The notes under the pieces were generated by a model. The model saw only the letters and a list, made by a program, of their open reading frames with translations, did not search any database and was not told the origin of the DNA. This document shows positions 1 to 6,892 of a stretch of 18,416 nucleotides of DNA, piece after piece (position 1 is the first letter of the stretch; every line of letters starts with the position of its first letter). Origin of the DNA: Candidatus Poseidoniaceae archaeon (lineage in GTDB: Archaea > Thermoplasmatota > Poseidoniia > Poseidoniales > Poseidoniaceae); assembly GCA_029250305.1 (NCBI GenBank), contig JAQXFM010000002.1, forward strand, positions 1-18,416, given 5' to 3'. The position numbers and the translations under genes are program-made.

Positions 1-2
1 CG

Positions 3-479
3 ATGATTAAACACGCAGAAGCGGCCGCAGAAAAAGACCGAGTTGCAACCATTAAACCACGTCATCTCGAAATTGCCATCCAAGGCATGGGCCTCGATGA
101 CGACGGCGATGTCGAACAAGCAGTCGAAGCGATCCCAACCGAAGATTTCGTCATCAGCCAGGGTGGCGGTGTGTTGACCGAATCATCCCTGCTCTCCCTC
201 GCCAAAACTCATGCCAAGATGCCAGTGACTCGTGATGCTGTGGAAGAACTTCTTGAAACCTATTACATGGTGGTTGAGAAACTTGAATCTGATATTCGTA
301 AGCACGCCCAGTTAGGTGGGAATCCGGTTCAATTCATCGAATCCATTGGCCGAATGAAGACCCTGATGTCCCTCGGTTGGATGCGGGCAATGTTGAGCAA
401 AGCGGCTGAAGCAGCACGAGAACGTGGCTACAAGCGCATCGATGTCGAACAAATTCTCCACATCGATCCGTTCGAATGA
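3..479 (+). CDS. Histone-fold-like protein, 5' end probably outside the window
   Basis: No family is firmly recognised. The visible 158 residues look like parts of two histone folds. Residues 1-27 resemble the end of a long helix 2, a loop and helix 3 (TIKPRHLEIAIQ, compare the TIKAEDIELA end of archaeal histones). Residues 58-102 resemble helix 1, loop 1 and helix 2 of a second fold (LTESSLLSLAKTHAKMPVTRDAV). Residues 131-153 (LSKAAEAARERGYKRIDVEQIL) look like another helix 2 end, loop and helix 3, so about 28 extra residues (103-130) interrupt that fold. The first fold lacks its N-terminal half, so the ATG at 3 is probably internal and the true start lies upstream. The role would be DNA binding, as in doublet histones, or a divergent histone-fold scaffold. 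This rests on pattern matching by eye; another helical protein is possible. Confidence 0.5.
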   Translation: MIKHAEAAAEKDRVATIKPRHLEIAIQGMGLDDDGDVEQAVEAIPTEDFVISQGGGVLTESSLLSLAKTHAKMPVTRDAVEELLETYYMVVEKLESDIRKHAQLGGNPVQFIESIGRMKTLMSLGWMRAMLSKAAEAARERGYKRIDVEQILHIDPFE

Positions 480-505
480 AATTGCAAACGGTCTTCGCCA
501 CCGTG

Positions 506-515
506 TTCTTATACC
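506..515 (+). promoter_or_regulatory. Possible TATA box for the peroxiredoxin gene
   Basis: The AT-rich element TTCTTATACC sits 31 bases before the peroxiredoxin ATG at 546. An archaeal start site about 25 bases downstream would give a leader of roughly ten bases that still holds the GAGGAA ribosome binding site at 535-540. There is no clear purine-rich BRE. The 66-base gap 480-545 is the only space for a promoter. Weak motif evidence. Confidence 0.3.
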
Positions 516-545
516 TCCGCTCTTTGGAAAGACTGAGGAAATAAC

Positions 546-1073
546 ATGGAGAACATGATTGGAAAACCCGCACCAGCCTGGAACGCCCGCACCTACATCA
601 GCGGAGAAAGCGTCAACATTAGCAGCGACGACATGAAGGGTAAGTGGTACCTCATGTACTGGTATCCATTCGATTTCACATTCATCTGCCCAACCGAGAT
701 TGTCGGCTTTGAACAACTCAAGGAAGACTTCCAAGACGACGGCATCACCGTGATCGGTTGCTCAACCGACTCATGGCACTCCCACAACGCTTGGTTCAAG
801 GATGAAACCATCTTCCCAGGTGGCGTCAACCACAACGTCATTGCAGACTGCACTCAAGACATCACTCGGGACTTCGGCATGCGAAACGACGCTGTTGGAT
901 GCTCCTTCCGTGGAACCGTCCTCGTCGACGATGAAGGCAAGGTCCAGATGTGGTCCATCAACAACATGGACGCAGGGCGTTCCCCAGCAGAAGTTCTCCG
1001 AACCGCTCAAGCAACCATGGCTGGCGGCCTTTGTGGCGCCAACTGGAAGAAGGGCGACGACTACGCTGCTTGA
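546..1073 (+). CDS. 2-Cys peroxiredoxin (AhpC/TSA family)
   Basis: Thiol peroxidase that reduces hydrogen peroxide and organic hydroperoxides in the cytoplasm. The 175 residues match a typical AhpC-type peroxiredoxin without the longer C-terminal tail of some members. The peroxidatic cysteine is Cys48 in FDFTFICPTEI, with the family's Pro and Thr just ahead of it (YPFDFTF) and after it (CPTE). The GCSTDSWHSHNAW segment follows near residue 71. The likely resolving cysteine is Cys163 in GGLCGANW, equivalent to the C-terminal CPAxW cysteine of bacterial AhpC, which predicts an intersubunit disulfide. GAGGAA at 535-540 supports the ATG at 546. The next gene encodes a small CxxC thioredoxin-fold protein 33 bases downstream, a plausible reductant. 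Its bacterial AhpC character is common in archaea and does not prove recent transfer. Confidence 0.93.
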   Translation: MENMIGKPAPAWNARTYISGESVNISSDDMKGKWYLMYWYPFDFTFICPTEIVGFEQLKEDFQDDGITVIGCSTDSWHSHNAWFKDETIFPGGVNHNVIADCTQDITRDFGMRNDAVGCSFRGTVLVDDEGKVQMWSINNMDAGRSPAEVLRTAQATMAGGLCGANWKKGDDYAA

Positions 1074-1106
1074 TCACCTCAAATCACAACTCAAGGAGGT
1101 TGAAAC

Positions 1107-1445
1107 ATGCCAGAACTTGAATTGCTCGACCGTGCAACGTGGGAAGATTGCCTTTCCGCTCCAATTACCGTGTTAATGCTCGGAAAGAATGGATGCGCAG
1201 CATGCGCTACGTGGACAGAAGATTTGTCGGCTTACCTCGAAAGTGAGGATGCGCCAGAACACGTCCGTTTTGGGAAACTCCTTCTCGATACACCCGGCCT
1301 TGGGCGATTCAAAATCGCTCAACCTTGGGTTGCTGAAGTCGATGTTCTCCCTTACAACGCCATCTTCGTGAACGGTGAACGGGTCAAAGAATGGGCTGGT
1401 GGCAACATCGATCGCTTGGTCAACCGATTAAATCGGTACCTGTGA
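1107..1445 (+). CDS. Thioredoxin-fold protein with CAAC motif
   Basis: A 112-residue thioredoxin-like protein. The active site is Cys30-Ala-Ala-Cys33 in GKNGCAACATW, after a hydrophobic strand (ITVLMLG). The cis-proline expected opposite the disulfide is probably Pro82 in VLPYNAIFVNG, and the C-terminal helix (IDRLVNRLNRYL) completes the fold. CAAC differs from the CGPC of ordinary thioredoxins, so the redox potential is probably different. A strong AAGGAGGT ribosome binding site at 1093-1100 lies six bases before the ATG. The gene lies 33 bases after the peroxiredoxin gene and may recycle its disulfide, or act in thiol exchange at the membrane given the polytopic protein starting four bases after its stop. 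There is no signal peptide, so it should be cytoplasmic. Confidence 0.8.
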   Translation: MPELELLDRATWEDCLSAPITVLMLGKNGCAACATWTEDLSAYLESEDAPEHVRFGKLLLDTPGLGRFKIAQPWVAEVDVLPYNAIFVNGERVKEWAGGNIDRLVNRLNRYL

Positions 1446-1448
1446 CCC

Positions 1449-2315
1449 ATGCTTGCTTCCTCGGTTCTGGTCTCAGCACTTTTTGCAGGACTTGTCGCAA
1501 CATGCGTCACGCTTGCCATCGAACGGTGGGGCGGACTTGTTGGAGGCGTGCTCGGTACCGTTCCATCCACGATTGTTCCAGCCGCAGCTGGAATGCACCT
1601 TTCAGGGAATGAAGAACAACTGATGGAAAGCATGGCCATTGTTCCTCTTGGTATGCTCCTCAATGCCCTCTTTCTCGCCGTGTGGGTCGTGCTCCCGTCG
1701 AAGATGTCAACCCAACGTCCATTGGTTGCCACCACTGTAGTATCTCTTGGCGTTTGGGCGTGTGCCGGCGTTCTGCTGCTTCTTGCCATCAACCAGATGC
1801 TTGAGGCTGGGATGTCCAATTGGTCCGTGGGCGGTCTTGGACTCGTGCTTCTGATCGCCCTTGCGATTCGGTTCAATTGGGAACCAAAGGCAGCGCCAAA
1901 AGGCAGTCAGCACGTTCGCTTGCCCATCCTCGTGGGAAGGGGTTCTGCCGCAGCCATTGCGATTGGTTGCGCCGTTTGGCTTGCCGGCCAGGGCCAACCT
2001 TTGTTGGCCGGTCTTGCGGCCGTGTTCCCTGCCATTTTCTTGACCAGTATGGTGGCTCTCTGGCTTGCACAAGGGGAAACAGTTCCTCAAGGTGCGGCAG
2101 GGCCGATGATGCTTGGTGGCGTGAGTGTGGCCGTGTACGCTCTAATTGTGATGTGGTCGATTCCATCGTATGGAATCTTCATCGGTTCCATCATTGCATG
2201 GGCTGGGTCCGTCGGTGGATGGTCGGTTCCGACGTTCTTTTTACTCCGTCGAAGAAGCCTCAACCGTTCACTTCGCGAGTCCAACGCTCAGAAGCAGGCA
2301 CACCCGTCACCGTGA
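1449..2315 (+). CDS. Polytopic membrane protein with internal repeat, function unknown
   Basis: I do not recognise a characterised family. The 288-residue protein has about eight hydrophobic segments and a basic cytoplasmic C-terminus (LLRRRSLNRSLRES). The two halves resemble each other. In the first, WGGLVGGVLGTVPSTIVPAA is followed by a polar stretch (SGNEEQLMES), then a helix beginning MAIVPLGML. In the second, QPLLAGLAAVFPAIFLTSM is followed by AQGETVPQG, then PMMLGGVSVAVYALIV. This G-rich helix, proline, polar loop and helix order recalls small GlpM/DUF3147-type membrane proteins, so it could be a fused duplicate, but that is a guess. It starts four bases after the thioredoxin-like gene and is probably co-transcribed with it. 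Its last 56 bases overlap the 3' end of the opposing DUF59-like gene. Confidence 0.8.
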   Translation: MLASSVLVSALFAGLVATCVTLAIERWGGLVGGVLGTVPSTIVPAAAGMHLSGNEEQLMESMAIVPLGMLLNALFLAVWVVLPSKMSTQRPLVATTVVSLGVWACAGVLLLLAINQMLEAGMSNWSVGGLGLVLLIALAIRFNWEPKAAPKGSQHVRLPILVGRGSAAAIAIGCAVWLAGQGQPLLAGLAAVFPAIFLTSMVALWLAQGETVPQGAAGPMMLGGVSVAVYALIVMWSIPSYGIFIGSIIAWAGSVGGWSVPTFFLLRRRSLNRSLRESNAQKQAHPSP

Positions 2316-2559
2316 TTGTAACGTTGGTGACGCCTTTGATTGAAGCTGTCTTTTGATGCAGCGAACGCAGGTCCAGTAAGCAGCATGGGCAATGCGGGCG
2401 AGCGGGTTGAATGGTCATCTCAATGTGACCATCTTGGCCAATCTCGATTGCACTCATCGCTTTCGTGGCCGTGTAAGCCACTTCATTGTGCGGATCTTTC
2501 CAGCCATTGAGCATCCGCACCACTCTTCTGGAAAGGGCTTGATGGTGGCGTGGCTTCAT
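2260..2559 (-). CDS. DUF59/MIP18-like protein (possible Fe-S assembly factor)
   Basis: A 99-residue protein resembling the MIP18/DUF59 fold of SufT- and Mrp-associated proteins in iron-sulfur cluster maturation. Matches are an Asp-Pro (KDPHNEV) at the usual place of DPE, a strand with an acidic Gly turn (IEIGQDGHIEMTI), a Cys-Pro at the usual Cys site, here expanded to CPCC (residues 57-60), and GVTNVTITVTGVP in place of the conserved GV..V.V.L...P. It is shorter than most homologues and the extra cysteines are unusual. The ATG at 2557-2559 has GAGGGG eight to nine bases upstream. It follows xseB by 26 bases in the same direction, so it is probably the last gene of the exonuclease VII operon. 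Its 3' end overlaps the opposing membrane protein gene by 56 bases. Confidence 0.7.
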   Translation of the reverse strand: MKPRHHQALSRRVVRMLNGWKDPHNEVAYTATKAMSAIEIGQDGHIEMTIQPARPHCPCCLLDLRSLHQKTASIKGVTNVTITVTGVPASERWTREVNG

Positions 2560-2585
2560 CCTGGACCCCTCGTGCTGCGTGATGA

Positions 2586-2810
2586 TTAGGGCGCTTCCGT
2601 TTGAAGTTCTTGCTCCAAGTCATCGAGTCGCAATTCGTTCAATCGTCCTTCAGCAGCGATCAATTCTGCCTGACATGTCTTGAGCAAGGCAGCCCCCTCC
2701 TCATACATTTTCAGAGTTTCATCCAAGCCCATTCCGCCCCGTTCTAAGGTGGCGACGATGGCTTCCAATCGTTGTGCAGCTTCGTTGTATGTCTGTTTGC
2801 TTTCTGTCAT
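2586..2810 (-). CDS. xseB: Exodeoxyribonuclease VII small subunit
   Basis: Small helical subunit of exonuclease VII, which degrades single-stranded DNA to oligonucleotides from either end. The 74 residues match XseB in length and pattern: YNEAAQRLEAIVATLERGGMGLDETLKMYEEGAALLKTCQAEL holds the family's two long amphipathic helices with the conserved E-x-G turn (split here for reading: helix 1 is residues 8-24, helix 2 is 30-52). An acidic tail follows. Its ATG (2808-2810) overlaps the stop of xseA (2807-2809) as ATGA, giving translational coupling and fitting the stoichiometry of several small subunits per large one. The family is best known from bacteria, so a complete pair in an archaeal setting is notable. 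Confidence 0.93.
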   Translation of the reverse strand: MTESKQTYNEAAQRLEAIVATLERGGMGLDETLKMYEEGAALLKTCQAELIAAEGRLNELRLDDLEQELQTEAP

Positions 2811-4069
2811 TGTTCTTCCTCCATGGTGTGAATTTGAGTGACGGCAGCCTCGGCGCTTCCATCGACAAAATGCAGGCTGAACTCTTGTCCGAGTTCAAGC
2901 ATTTTGGTGTTGGTCACCACGGTGCCATCTTTGGTTTGCGTCATCGCATAGCCACGCTCGAGGACGCGCTTTGGGTGAATTGTGTGGAGGCTTGCTTCGA
3001 TGCTGGCAAGGCGGGTCCGCTCGTTCGCAAGCTTGCTTTCAGTCGCTCTGTTGAGTCTTGACTGTAGCGAGAGCATGGAGCGTCGTTCCATGTTAATGCC
3101 GGCCAACGGTGCGACTTTTAGCCGTGCATGAAGCCCAATCAAGCGTTGCCTTGCATCTCCAAAAGTTCGCCGTGTGGCATGGGCGAGGCGCTCGTCCAGT
3201 TCGTCCAACCATTGCTCAAGTTCGGCCCGCACGGGGACCGTACGCTCAATCGCATTCGATGGCGTTGAGGCCCGTACATCAGCCACTAGATCGGAAACCA
3301 GAAGGTCTGATTCATGGCCAACGGCGGAGACGACAGGCACAGGACTTGCTATGATGGAGCGAATGACCGGTTCGAGGTTGAACGCCCACAAATCTTCAGG
3401 CGAGCCTCCGCCGCGACCCACGATGACAAGGTCGACGGGCGGTTCACCTCGTTGTGCCGCAACAACAGGGTCTGCCAATCGGCGAGTAAGGGCTAATGCG
3501 CGGACAATCTCTTCACTTGCTCGCTGACCTTGAACCAGCACACCAATGACCGTTCGGCGCAATCCTGGCCAACGGTTCTCAATCAGTTTTTGCATGTCAG
3601 CAAGGGCTGCCGAACCTGCGCCAGTGATGATTGCAATGTGCTTTGGAATCACAGGAGGGCGGGTTCTTGGGCGGTCAAGTTCGCCTTCATTGCGAAGTCG
3701 TTCAACCAACAAGCGCTTTGCCTCTTCCATTGCCCCTAAGGCATTCACCGGCTCAATTCGCTCGACGATTAACTGGATGTTGCCTCGTTTGACATAGACA
3801 TCCACGTTGGCAGTGACCACAACTTCTGTGCCTTCCTTGATTGAAGGATGAATCGCACATCGCCCTTTCCAAATGACGGCACTCATTTGCCCATCGTTGT
3901 CTCGGAGCGTGAAGTAGGTGTGGCCTGATGCATAGGATTTCCACTGTGAGACTTCACCTTTGATCGCTTGCCGTTGGAACAAAGGTTCGCTGGTGAGGGC
4001 GCGCTTCACCATGGTCACAAATTGACCGACTGGAAGCGGGCCAGTCGTCACCTCGCCCCGCCCCGTCAT
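2807..4069 (-). CDS. xseA: Exodeoxyribonuclease VII large subunit
   Basis: Catalytic subunit of exonuclease VII, acting on single-stranded DNA in repair and recombination. At 420 residues it is slightly shorter than the roughly 450-residue bacterial proteins. An N-terminal OB fold covers about residues 10-105 (AIKGEVSQWKSYASGHTYFTLRD opens it). The catalytic domain holds IAIITGAGSAALAD (145-158), RGGGSPEDLWAFN (219-231), VGHESD (250-255) and STPSNA (268-273), all family signatures. Residues 280-365 form the long helical arm that binds XseB, and ERGYA (371-375) starts the C-terminal segment. No convincing ribosome binding site precedes the ATG; the 40-base gap to the corA stop is short, so either read-through from corA or a leaderless transcript is possible. 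It shares an ATGA overlap with xseB. Confidence 0.95.
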   Translation of the reverse strand: MTGRGEVTTGPLPVGQFVTMVKRALTSEPLFQRQAIKGEVSQWKSYASGHTYFTLRDNDGQMSAVIWKGRCAIHPSIKEGTEVVVTANVDVYVKRGNIQLIVERIEPVNALGAMEEAKRLLVERLRNEGELDRPRTRPPVIPKHIAIITGAGSAALADMQKLIENRWPGLRRTVIGVLVQGQRASEEIVRALALTRRLADPVVAAQRGEPPVDLVIVGRGGGSPEDLWAFNLEPVIRSIIASPVPVVSAVGHESDLLVSDLVADVRASTPSNAIERTVPVRAELEQWLDELDERLAHATRRTFGDARQRLIGLHARLKVAPLAGINMERRSMLSLQSRLNRATESKLANERTRLASIEASLHTIHPKRVLERGYAMTQTKDGTVVTNTKMLELGQEFSLHFVDGSAEAAVTQIHTMEEEQ

Positions 4070-4109
4070 AGCGGTTCATGGGCGTCTACGGTTCTTGAAC
4101 CATCTGCGT

Positions 4110-5111
4110 TCATTGCGTGAAGGTCTTCAACCAACCACGCCGCCAGAAGAACGACAGCATGAGCACTGCGAAAGCGACCATCATGGCGATGATCCCCCAG
4201 AAACCTCCAACAAGTTCCAAAGGCAAGTCATCATTGTTCATCCCAAAAATCCCAGCAATAAGCGTGAGGGGCAACATGATTGCACCGATAATGGTCAATG
4301 TTGTCATCACTTCAGTGAGTTGAGCGTTTGATTCAGCCAGTTGCATGCTGATGTTCGAAAGGTAGCTGTCCCGGGCGGAAGTGGCTCCAGAAGCGTAGTT
4401 GTTGGCGCGTTTGACAAGCGCTAATGAGAGTTGATTCAAATCCGAGAAATACGGCGTAACCCCTTCACTGATCAGCCGTTCATTCGGTTTGAGAAGCCTC
4501 ATCGTAACGGTGTTTAACGATTCAATCGATTTGCTTGATTCACGCAATTTACGCTTCAAATTATGCAGCCCTTCAAGCACTCCATCGTATCGGATGTTCG
4601 GATCAAACACTTGAAATTCTAATTCATCCAATTCTGACGAATAGGTGTTGAGGATTGGGGTCCAGTCGTCCGCAATAGCGTCCAGCATTTCGTAGAGCAA
4701 GAAATCAACGCCCAAGGAAAGTTGTTCGTCATCTGCTCTGCGGAACCGTCGTGCAAGGATCTTCAGTGGTGGAATGGTGCTGTGACGCACGGTAATGAGG
4801 AGGTTCTCGGTGATGAACGCTGCCACAGGTTCCGTGTCCAACCGGTTGTCTGTGTCACGGGCCTTGACGACAATGAATCGATGGTTCTGAAATTTTTGTG
4901 CGGTGGTGTCGGCGTCACCAAAGGCGTCTTCCACGGCCAATTCTTCGAAGAACATGGTTTCAAGCAAGAACGTGCGCACTTCTTTGTCTGGTCTGAGGAT
5001 GTCTAACCAGGCTAACCCCTCTCCTTCAATGACTTTCAGCACCCCATCGAGCGTAAGGTCTTCAGTTGAAATTCTGCCCGATGCAGCGGTTTGGAGACGC
5101 AATTCGGCCAT
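4110..5111 (-). CDS. corA: CorA-type Mg2+/divalent metal channel
   Basis: A pentameric magnesium (possibly cobalt or nickel) channel of the inner membrane. The 333 residues have the standard layout: an N-terminal alpha/beta cytoplasmic domain (1-140), long stalk helices (140-265), then two C-terminal membrane helices (about 271-289 and 301-322). The diagnostic Gly-Met-Asn is present at 290-292 (AGIFGMNNDD) after the first helix, in the pore mouth. The tyrosine usual before GMN is phenylalanine here. The basic tail (WRRGWLKTFTQ) fits a cytoplasmic C-terminus. GGAG lies seven bases before the ATG. It sits 33 bases after the small membrane protein gene and 40 bases before xseA, so it may belong to either transcription unit; no functional link to exonuclease VII is evident. 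Confidence 0.92.
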   Translation of the reverse strand: MAELRLQTAASGRISTEDLTLDGVLKVIEGEGLAWLDILRPDKEVRTFLLETMFFEELAVEDAFGDADTTAQKFQNHRFIVVKARDTDNRLDTEPVAAFITENLLITVRHSTIPPLKILARRFRRADDEQLSLGVDFLLYEMLDAIADDWTPILNTYSSELDELEFQVFDPNIRYDGVLEGLHNLKRKLRESSKSIESLNTVTMRLLKPNERLISEGVTPYFSDLNQLSLALVKRANNYASGATSARDSYLSNISMQLAESNAQLTEVMTTLTIIGAIMLPLTLIAGIFGMNNDDLPLELVGGFWGIIAMMVAFAVLMLSFFWRRGWLKTFTQ

Positions 5112-5144
5112 GGTTCTCCGTCAACCTTCTCTCACAAGATGGTT

Positions 5145-5336
5145 TCAGTCCTCTTCAGGTTGTGAAGGGGGGTTTTCCCTCGAGGCCTTTCGTTGATGAA
5201 GAGCGTATTTCTGGCGTAGTTCGACTTCCTCTAACTTTCGCTTGACCTTTCGTCGAAGAAATTCAAACACAATGTAAACGGCAACAACATCCACTGCGAG
5301 GATGAGCCATTCGACATAGGTCCATTCTTCGAACAT
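5145..5336 (-). CDS. Small single-pass membrane protein, unknown
   Basis: A 63-residue protein with one membrane helix (about residues 8-26, WLILAVDVVAVYIVFEF), followed by a highly basic juxtamembrane stretch (RRKVKRKLEEVELRQK) and a charged tail ending in acidic residues. The positive-inside rule puts the C-terminus in the cytoplasm. The helix holds an Asp (residue 16), unusual for a simple anchor. GAGGAC lies about six bases before the ATG and the gene starts 12 bases after the ferredoxin stop, so it is probably in the ferredoxin operon. I do not recognise the family. A role as a membrane tether for the neighbouring ferredoxin or CorA is possible from position only. Confidence 0.7.
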   Translation of the reverse strand: MFEEWTYVEWLILAVDVVAVYIVFEFLRRKVKRKLEEVELRQKYALHQRKASRENPPSQPEED

Positions 5337-5348
5337 AGTGCGTCCTCG

Positions 5349-5693
5349 TCATAGCGGTGGTCGAATGTCAACGTCGACGTCGCCGTTCGGCAGGCCAATA
5401 CAACCGAGGCGCGCGCCTTCCTCAGCCATGAAATCATCAAGGCCAGGTGGCAATGGGTCGGGCAAGGGAATGTCACCCAAAAGCAACGTCACCATGCAGG
5501 CTCCACATGTGCCTGAGGTACAATTCGTTGGAATATCAACGCCGGCTTCAATCGCATGTTCGACAAGGGTTTTGCCTGCTACAAAGGGTGTTTGGCCGAG
5601 CAGGTGGGGCCCTTGTAAGAAACGAATCACAGGTTTCGTTTCATCGCTGCTAGGATCGAGATCTAAGGTTGCTGCAACCGCATTTGCGGACAT
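5349..5693 (-). CDS. Plant-type [2Fe-2S] ferredoxin
   Basis: A soluble electron carrier of the beta-grasp [2Fe-2S] family, 114 residues from the chosen start. Cluster ligands are Cys58, Cys63 and Cys66 (NCTSGTCGACMVTL) and Cys98 (ARLGCIG), spaced C-x4-C-x2-C-x31-C as in plant and vertebrate types. The helix before the cluster (GKTLVEHAIEAGVDIPTNC) is typical. The longest reading begins with GTG at 5700-5702, but the ATG at 5691-5693 has a GAGGTG ribosome binding site six bases upstream that contains that GTG, so the ATG is preferred. The ribosome binding site overlaps the stop codon of the upstream zinc-ribbon gene, which suggests translational coupling. No reductase or oxygenase partner lies in the window, so its redox partner is unknown. 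Confidence 0.92.
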   Translation of the reverse strand: MSANAVAATLDLDPSSDETKPVIRFLQGPHLLGQTPFVAGKTLVEHAIEAGVDIPTNCTSGTCGACMVTLLLGDIPLPDPLPPGLDDFMAEEGARLGCIGLPNGDVDVDIRPPL

Positions 5694-5699
5694 CACAAA

Positions 5700-5705
5700 C
5701 ACCTC
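5700..5705 (-). promoter_or_regulatory. Ribosome binding site that sets the ferredoxin start
   Basis: On the minus strand GAGGTG begins inside the TGA stop (5704-5706) of the zinc-ribbon gene and lies six bases before the ATG at 5691-5693. It rules against the GTG at 5700-5702, which lies inside the site, and ties ferredoxin translation to termination of the upstream gene. Confidence 0.6.
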
Positions 5706-6795
5706 ATCGCATGTCCTTGTGGCGTGTCCAACGACCGGTTTGCTTGTTGAAGAACAAACCAGCCTTCTTCATCCACTTGTTGAACTTCGTTGCTCCTGCT
5801 CCAGTTCGGAGGATGAAGTCTTCTCGGTCTTCTTGAGCCTGGATGTATTCCTTGGCTGCGAGTGTTTGGTCAATCCAATCGTTGATGTCCATGAGGCCAC
5901 CCGTCAAACCACCTTCTTCGACGACCTTTGTCATCTCGTCGGCGGTTGCGCCGGTTTGTTCCAAATCCTTTCGGATCAGTTCGTTCACGCTGCTGAAGTC
6001 CATTGATGCAGGCTTCGGAGGGACTGAGTTCCGTGGCGGCTTGTCTTCATCGATGACGATGCGAGTGCCGTTTGCCATGCGTTCTTCAACGAGGTCAGCA
6101 AGTCCAGAAGTGAAGCTTGTCTCACATTCCCAGCACATGAAGGCCCAATCATCAGGGCGGTCTTGATCCCTCGACTGACGAGGGTCCATCTCGTCACCAC
6201 AGTGAGGGCAGGCGTGGAAGATGAGCGCTGGCACGTGGTTGCGACGGAAGTCGACAATGTCTTGCGGAGTGCCTTCTAATTCGAGCATCTCGTGGTCACG
6301 AGCGGCTTCAAGCCCACGTGTTTCGAGTTGGTCGCGAATCTTGACCTTCTGGTCGTCTTTGCCTTCATCATGGAGGTTGTTTTCGAGTTTCACAATCAGT
6401 TCCACTGTTTTGCCCAAGCGGTTCATCACCAACTTTTGGGCACGGAAGGCTTCGACCTTTGCAATCTTGAGCCGTTCTTTCTGCTCAGCGAGTTCGGTGA
6501 GAACGTCCTTTTGCTTGCGCTTGAATTTGATTTCTTCAATCTTGGATTCCTGCTTTTTCTCGGGGGCGAGAACCTTCGACAAATAGCGCTCTTTTCCGTG
6601 ACTTTGAGGTCCGGCTGCGATGATTGAAATCACACCGTCAGCAATATCTGCTTTCAGCCCGTAATTCTCGATCAGCATGTCCTTGTCGATTTTCTTCAAA
6701 TCGCCAATCTTCAGACCGGAATCGGCCAACTGCTGGGCGGTAGTATCGTCAATTCCTCGACGTAGTAAAGCGAGATAAGTGTCCTTCTTTGCCAT
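5704..6795 (-). CDS. Zinc-ribbon protein with N-terminal helical domain and coiled coil, unknown
   Basis: I do not recognise a characterised family. The 363 residues divide into four parts. Residues 1-62 read like a small helical or helix-hairpin-helix module (LALLRRGIDDTTAQQLADSG followed by KIGDLKKIDKDMLIENYGL). Residues 80-175 are highly charged and probably coiled coil. A zinc ribbon follows, with Cys196 and Cys199 (HACPHCGDEM) and Cys221 and Cys224 (FMCWECETSF). The C-terminal domain (260-363) is helical with a basic aromatic end (KFNKWMKKAGLFFNKQTGRW). This suggests a nucleic-acid or protein scaffold in the cytoplasm. A GGAGGGG ribosome binding site lies five to six bases before the ATG. 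The gene is coupled to the ferredoxin gene downstream, and the 97-base gap (6796-6892) to ksgA may hold its own promoter. Confidence 0.8.
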   Translation of the reverse strand: MAKKDTYLALLRRGIDDTTAQQLADSGLKIGDLKKIDKDMLIENYGLKADIADGVISIIAAGPQSHGKERYLSKVLAPEKKQESKIEEIKFKRKQKDVLTELAEQKERLKIAKVEAFRAQKLVMNRLGKTVELIVKLENNLHDEGKDDQKVKIRDQLETRGLEAARDHEMLELEGTPQDIVDFRRNHVPALIFHACPHCGDEMDPRQSRDQDRPDDWAFMCWECETSFTSGLADLVEERMANGTRIVIDEDKPPRNSVPPKPASMDFSSVNELIRKDLEQTGATADEMTKVVEEGGLTGGLMDINDWIDQTLAAKEYIQAQEDREDFILRTGAGATKFNKWMKKAGLFFNKQTGRWTRHKDMR

Positions 6796-6892
6796 AGCAT
6801 CCCCTCCGACAAGTTCATGCGAGGAGGCACCACTAAGAAAAGGCTCTCCCGCATCAGCGTCTTAGAAATACAGATTTCGACGGTATTTGAAC

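Noticed and set aside
1352..1876. 174-residue open frame on the minus strand
   Set aside because: It is opposite the thioredoxin-like and membrane protein genes. The product is Ser/Thr/Pro/Arg rich with no motif.
5338..6006. 222-residue open frame on the + strand
   Set aside because: It lies opposite the ferredoxin and zinc-ribbon genes and has no recognisable domain or ribosome binding site. The minus-strand genes explain the sequence.
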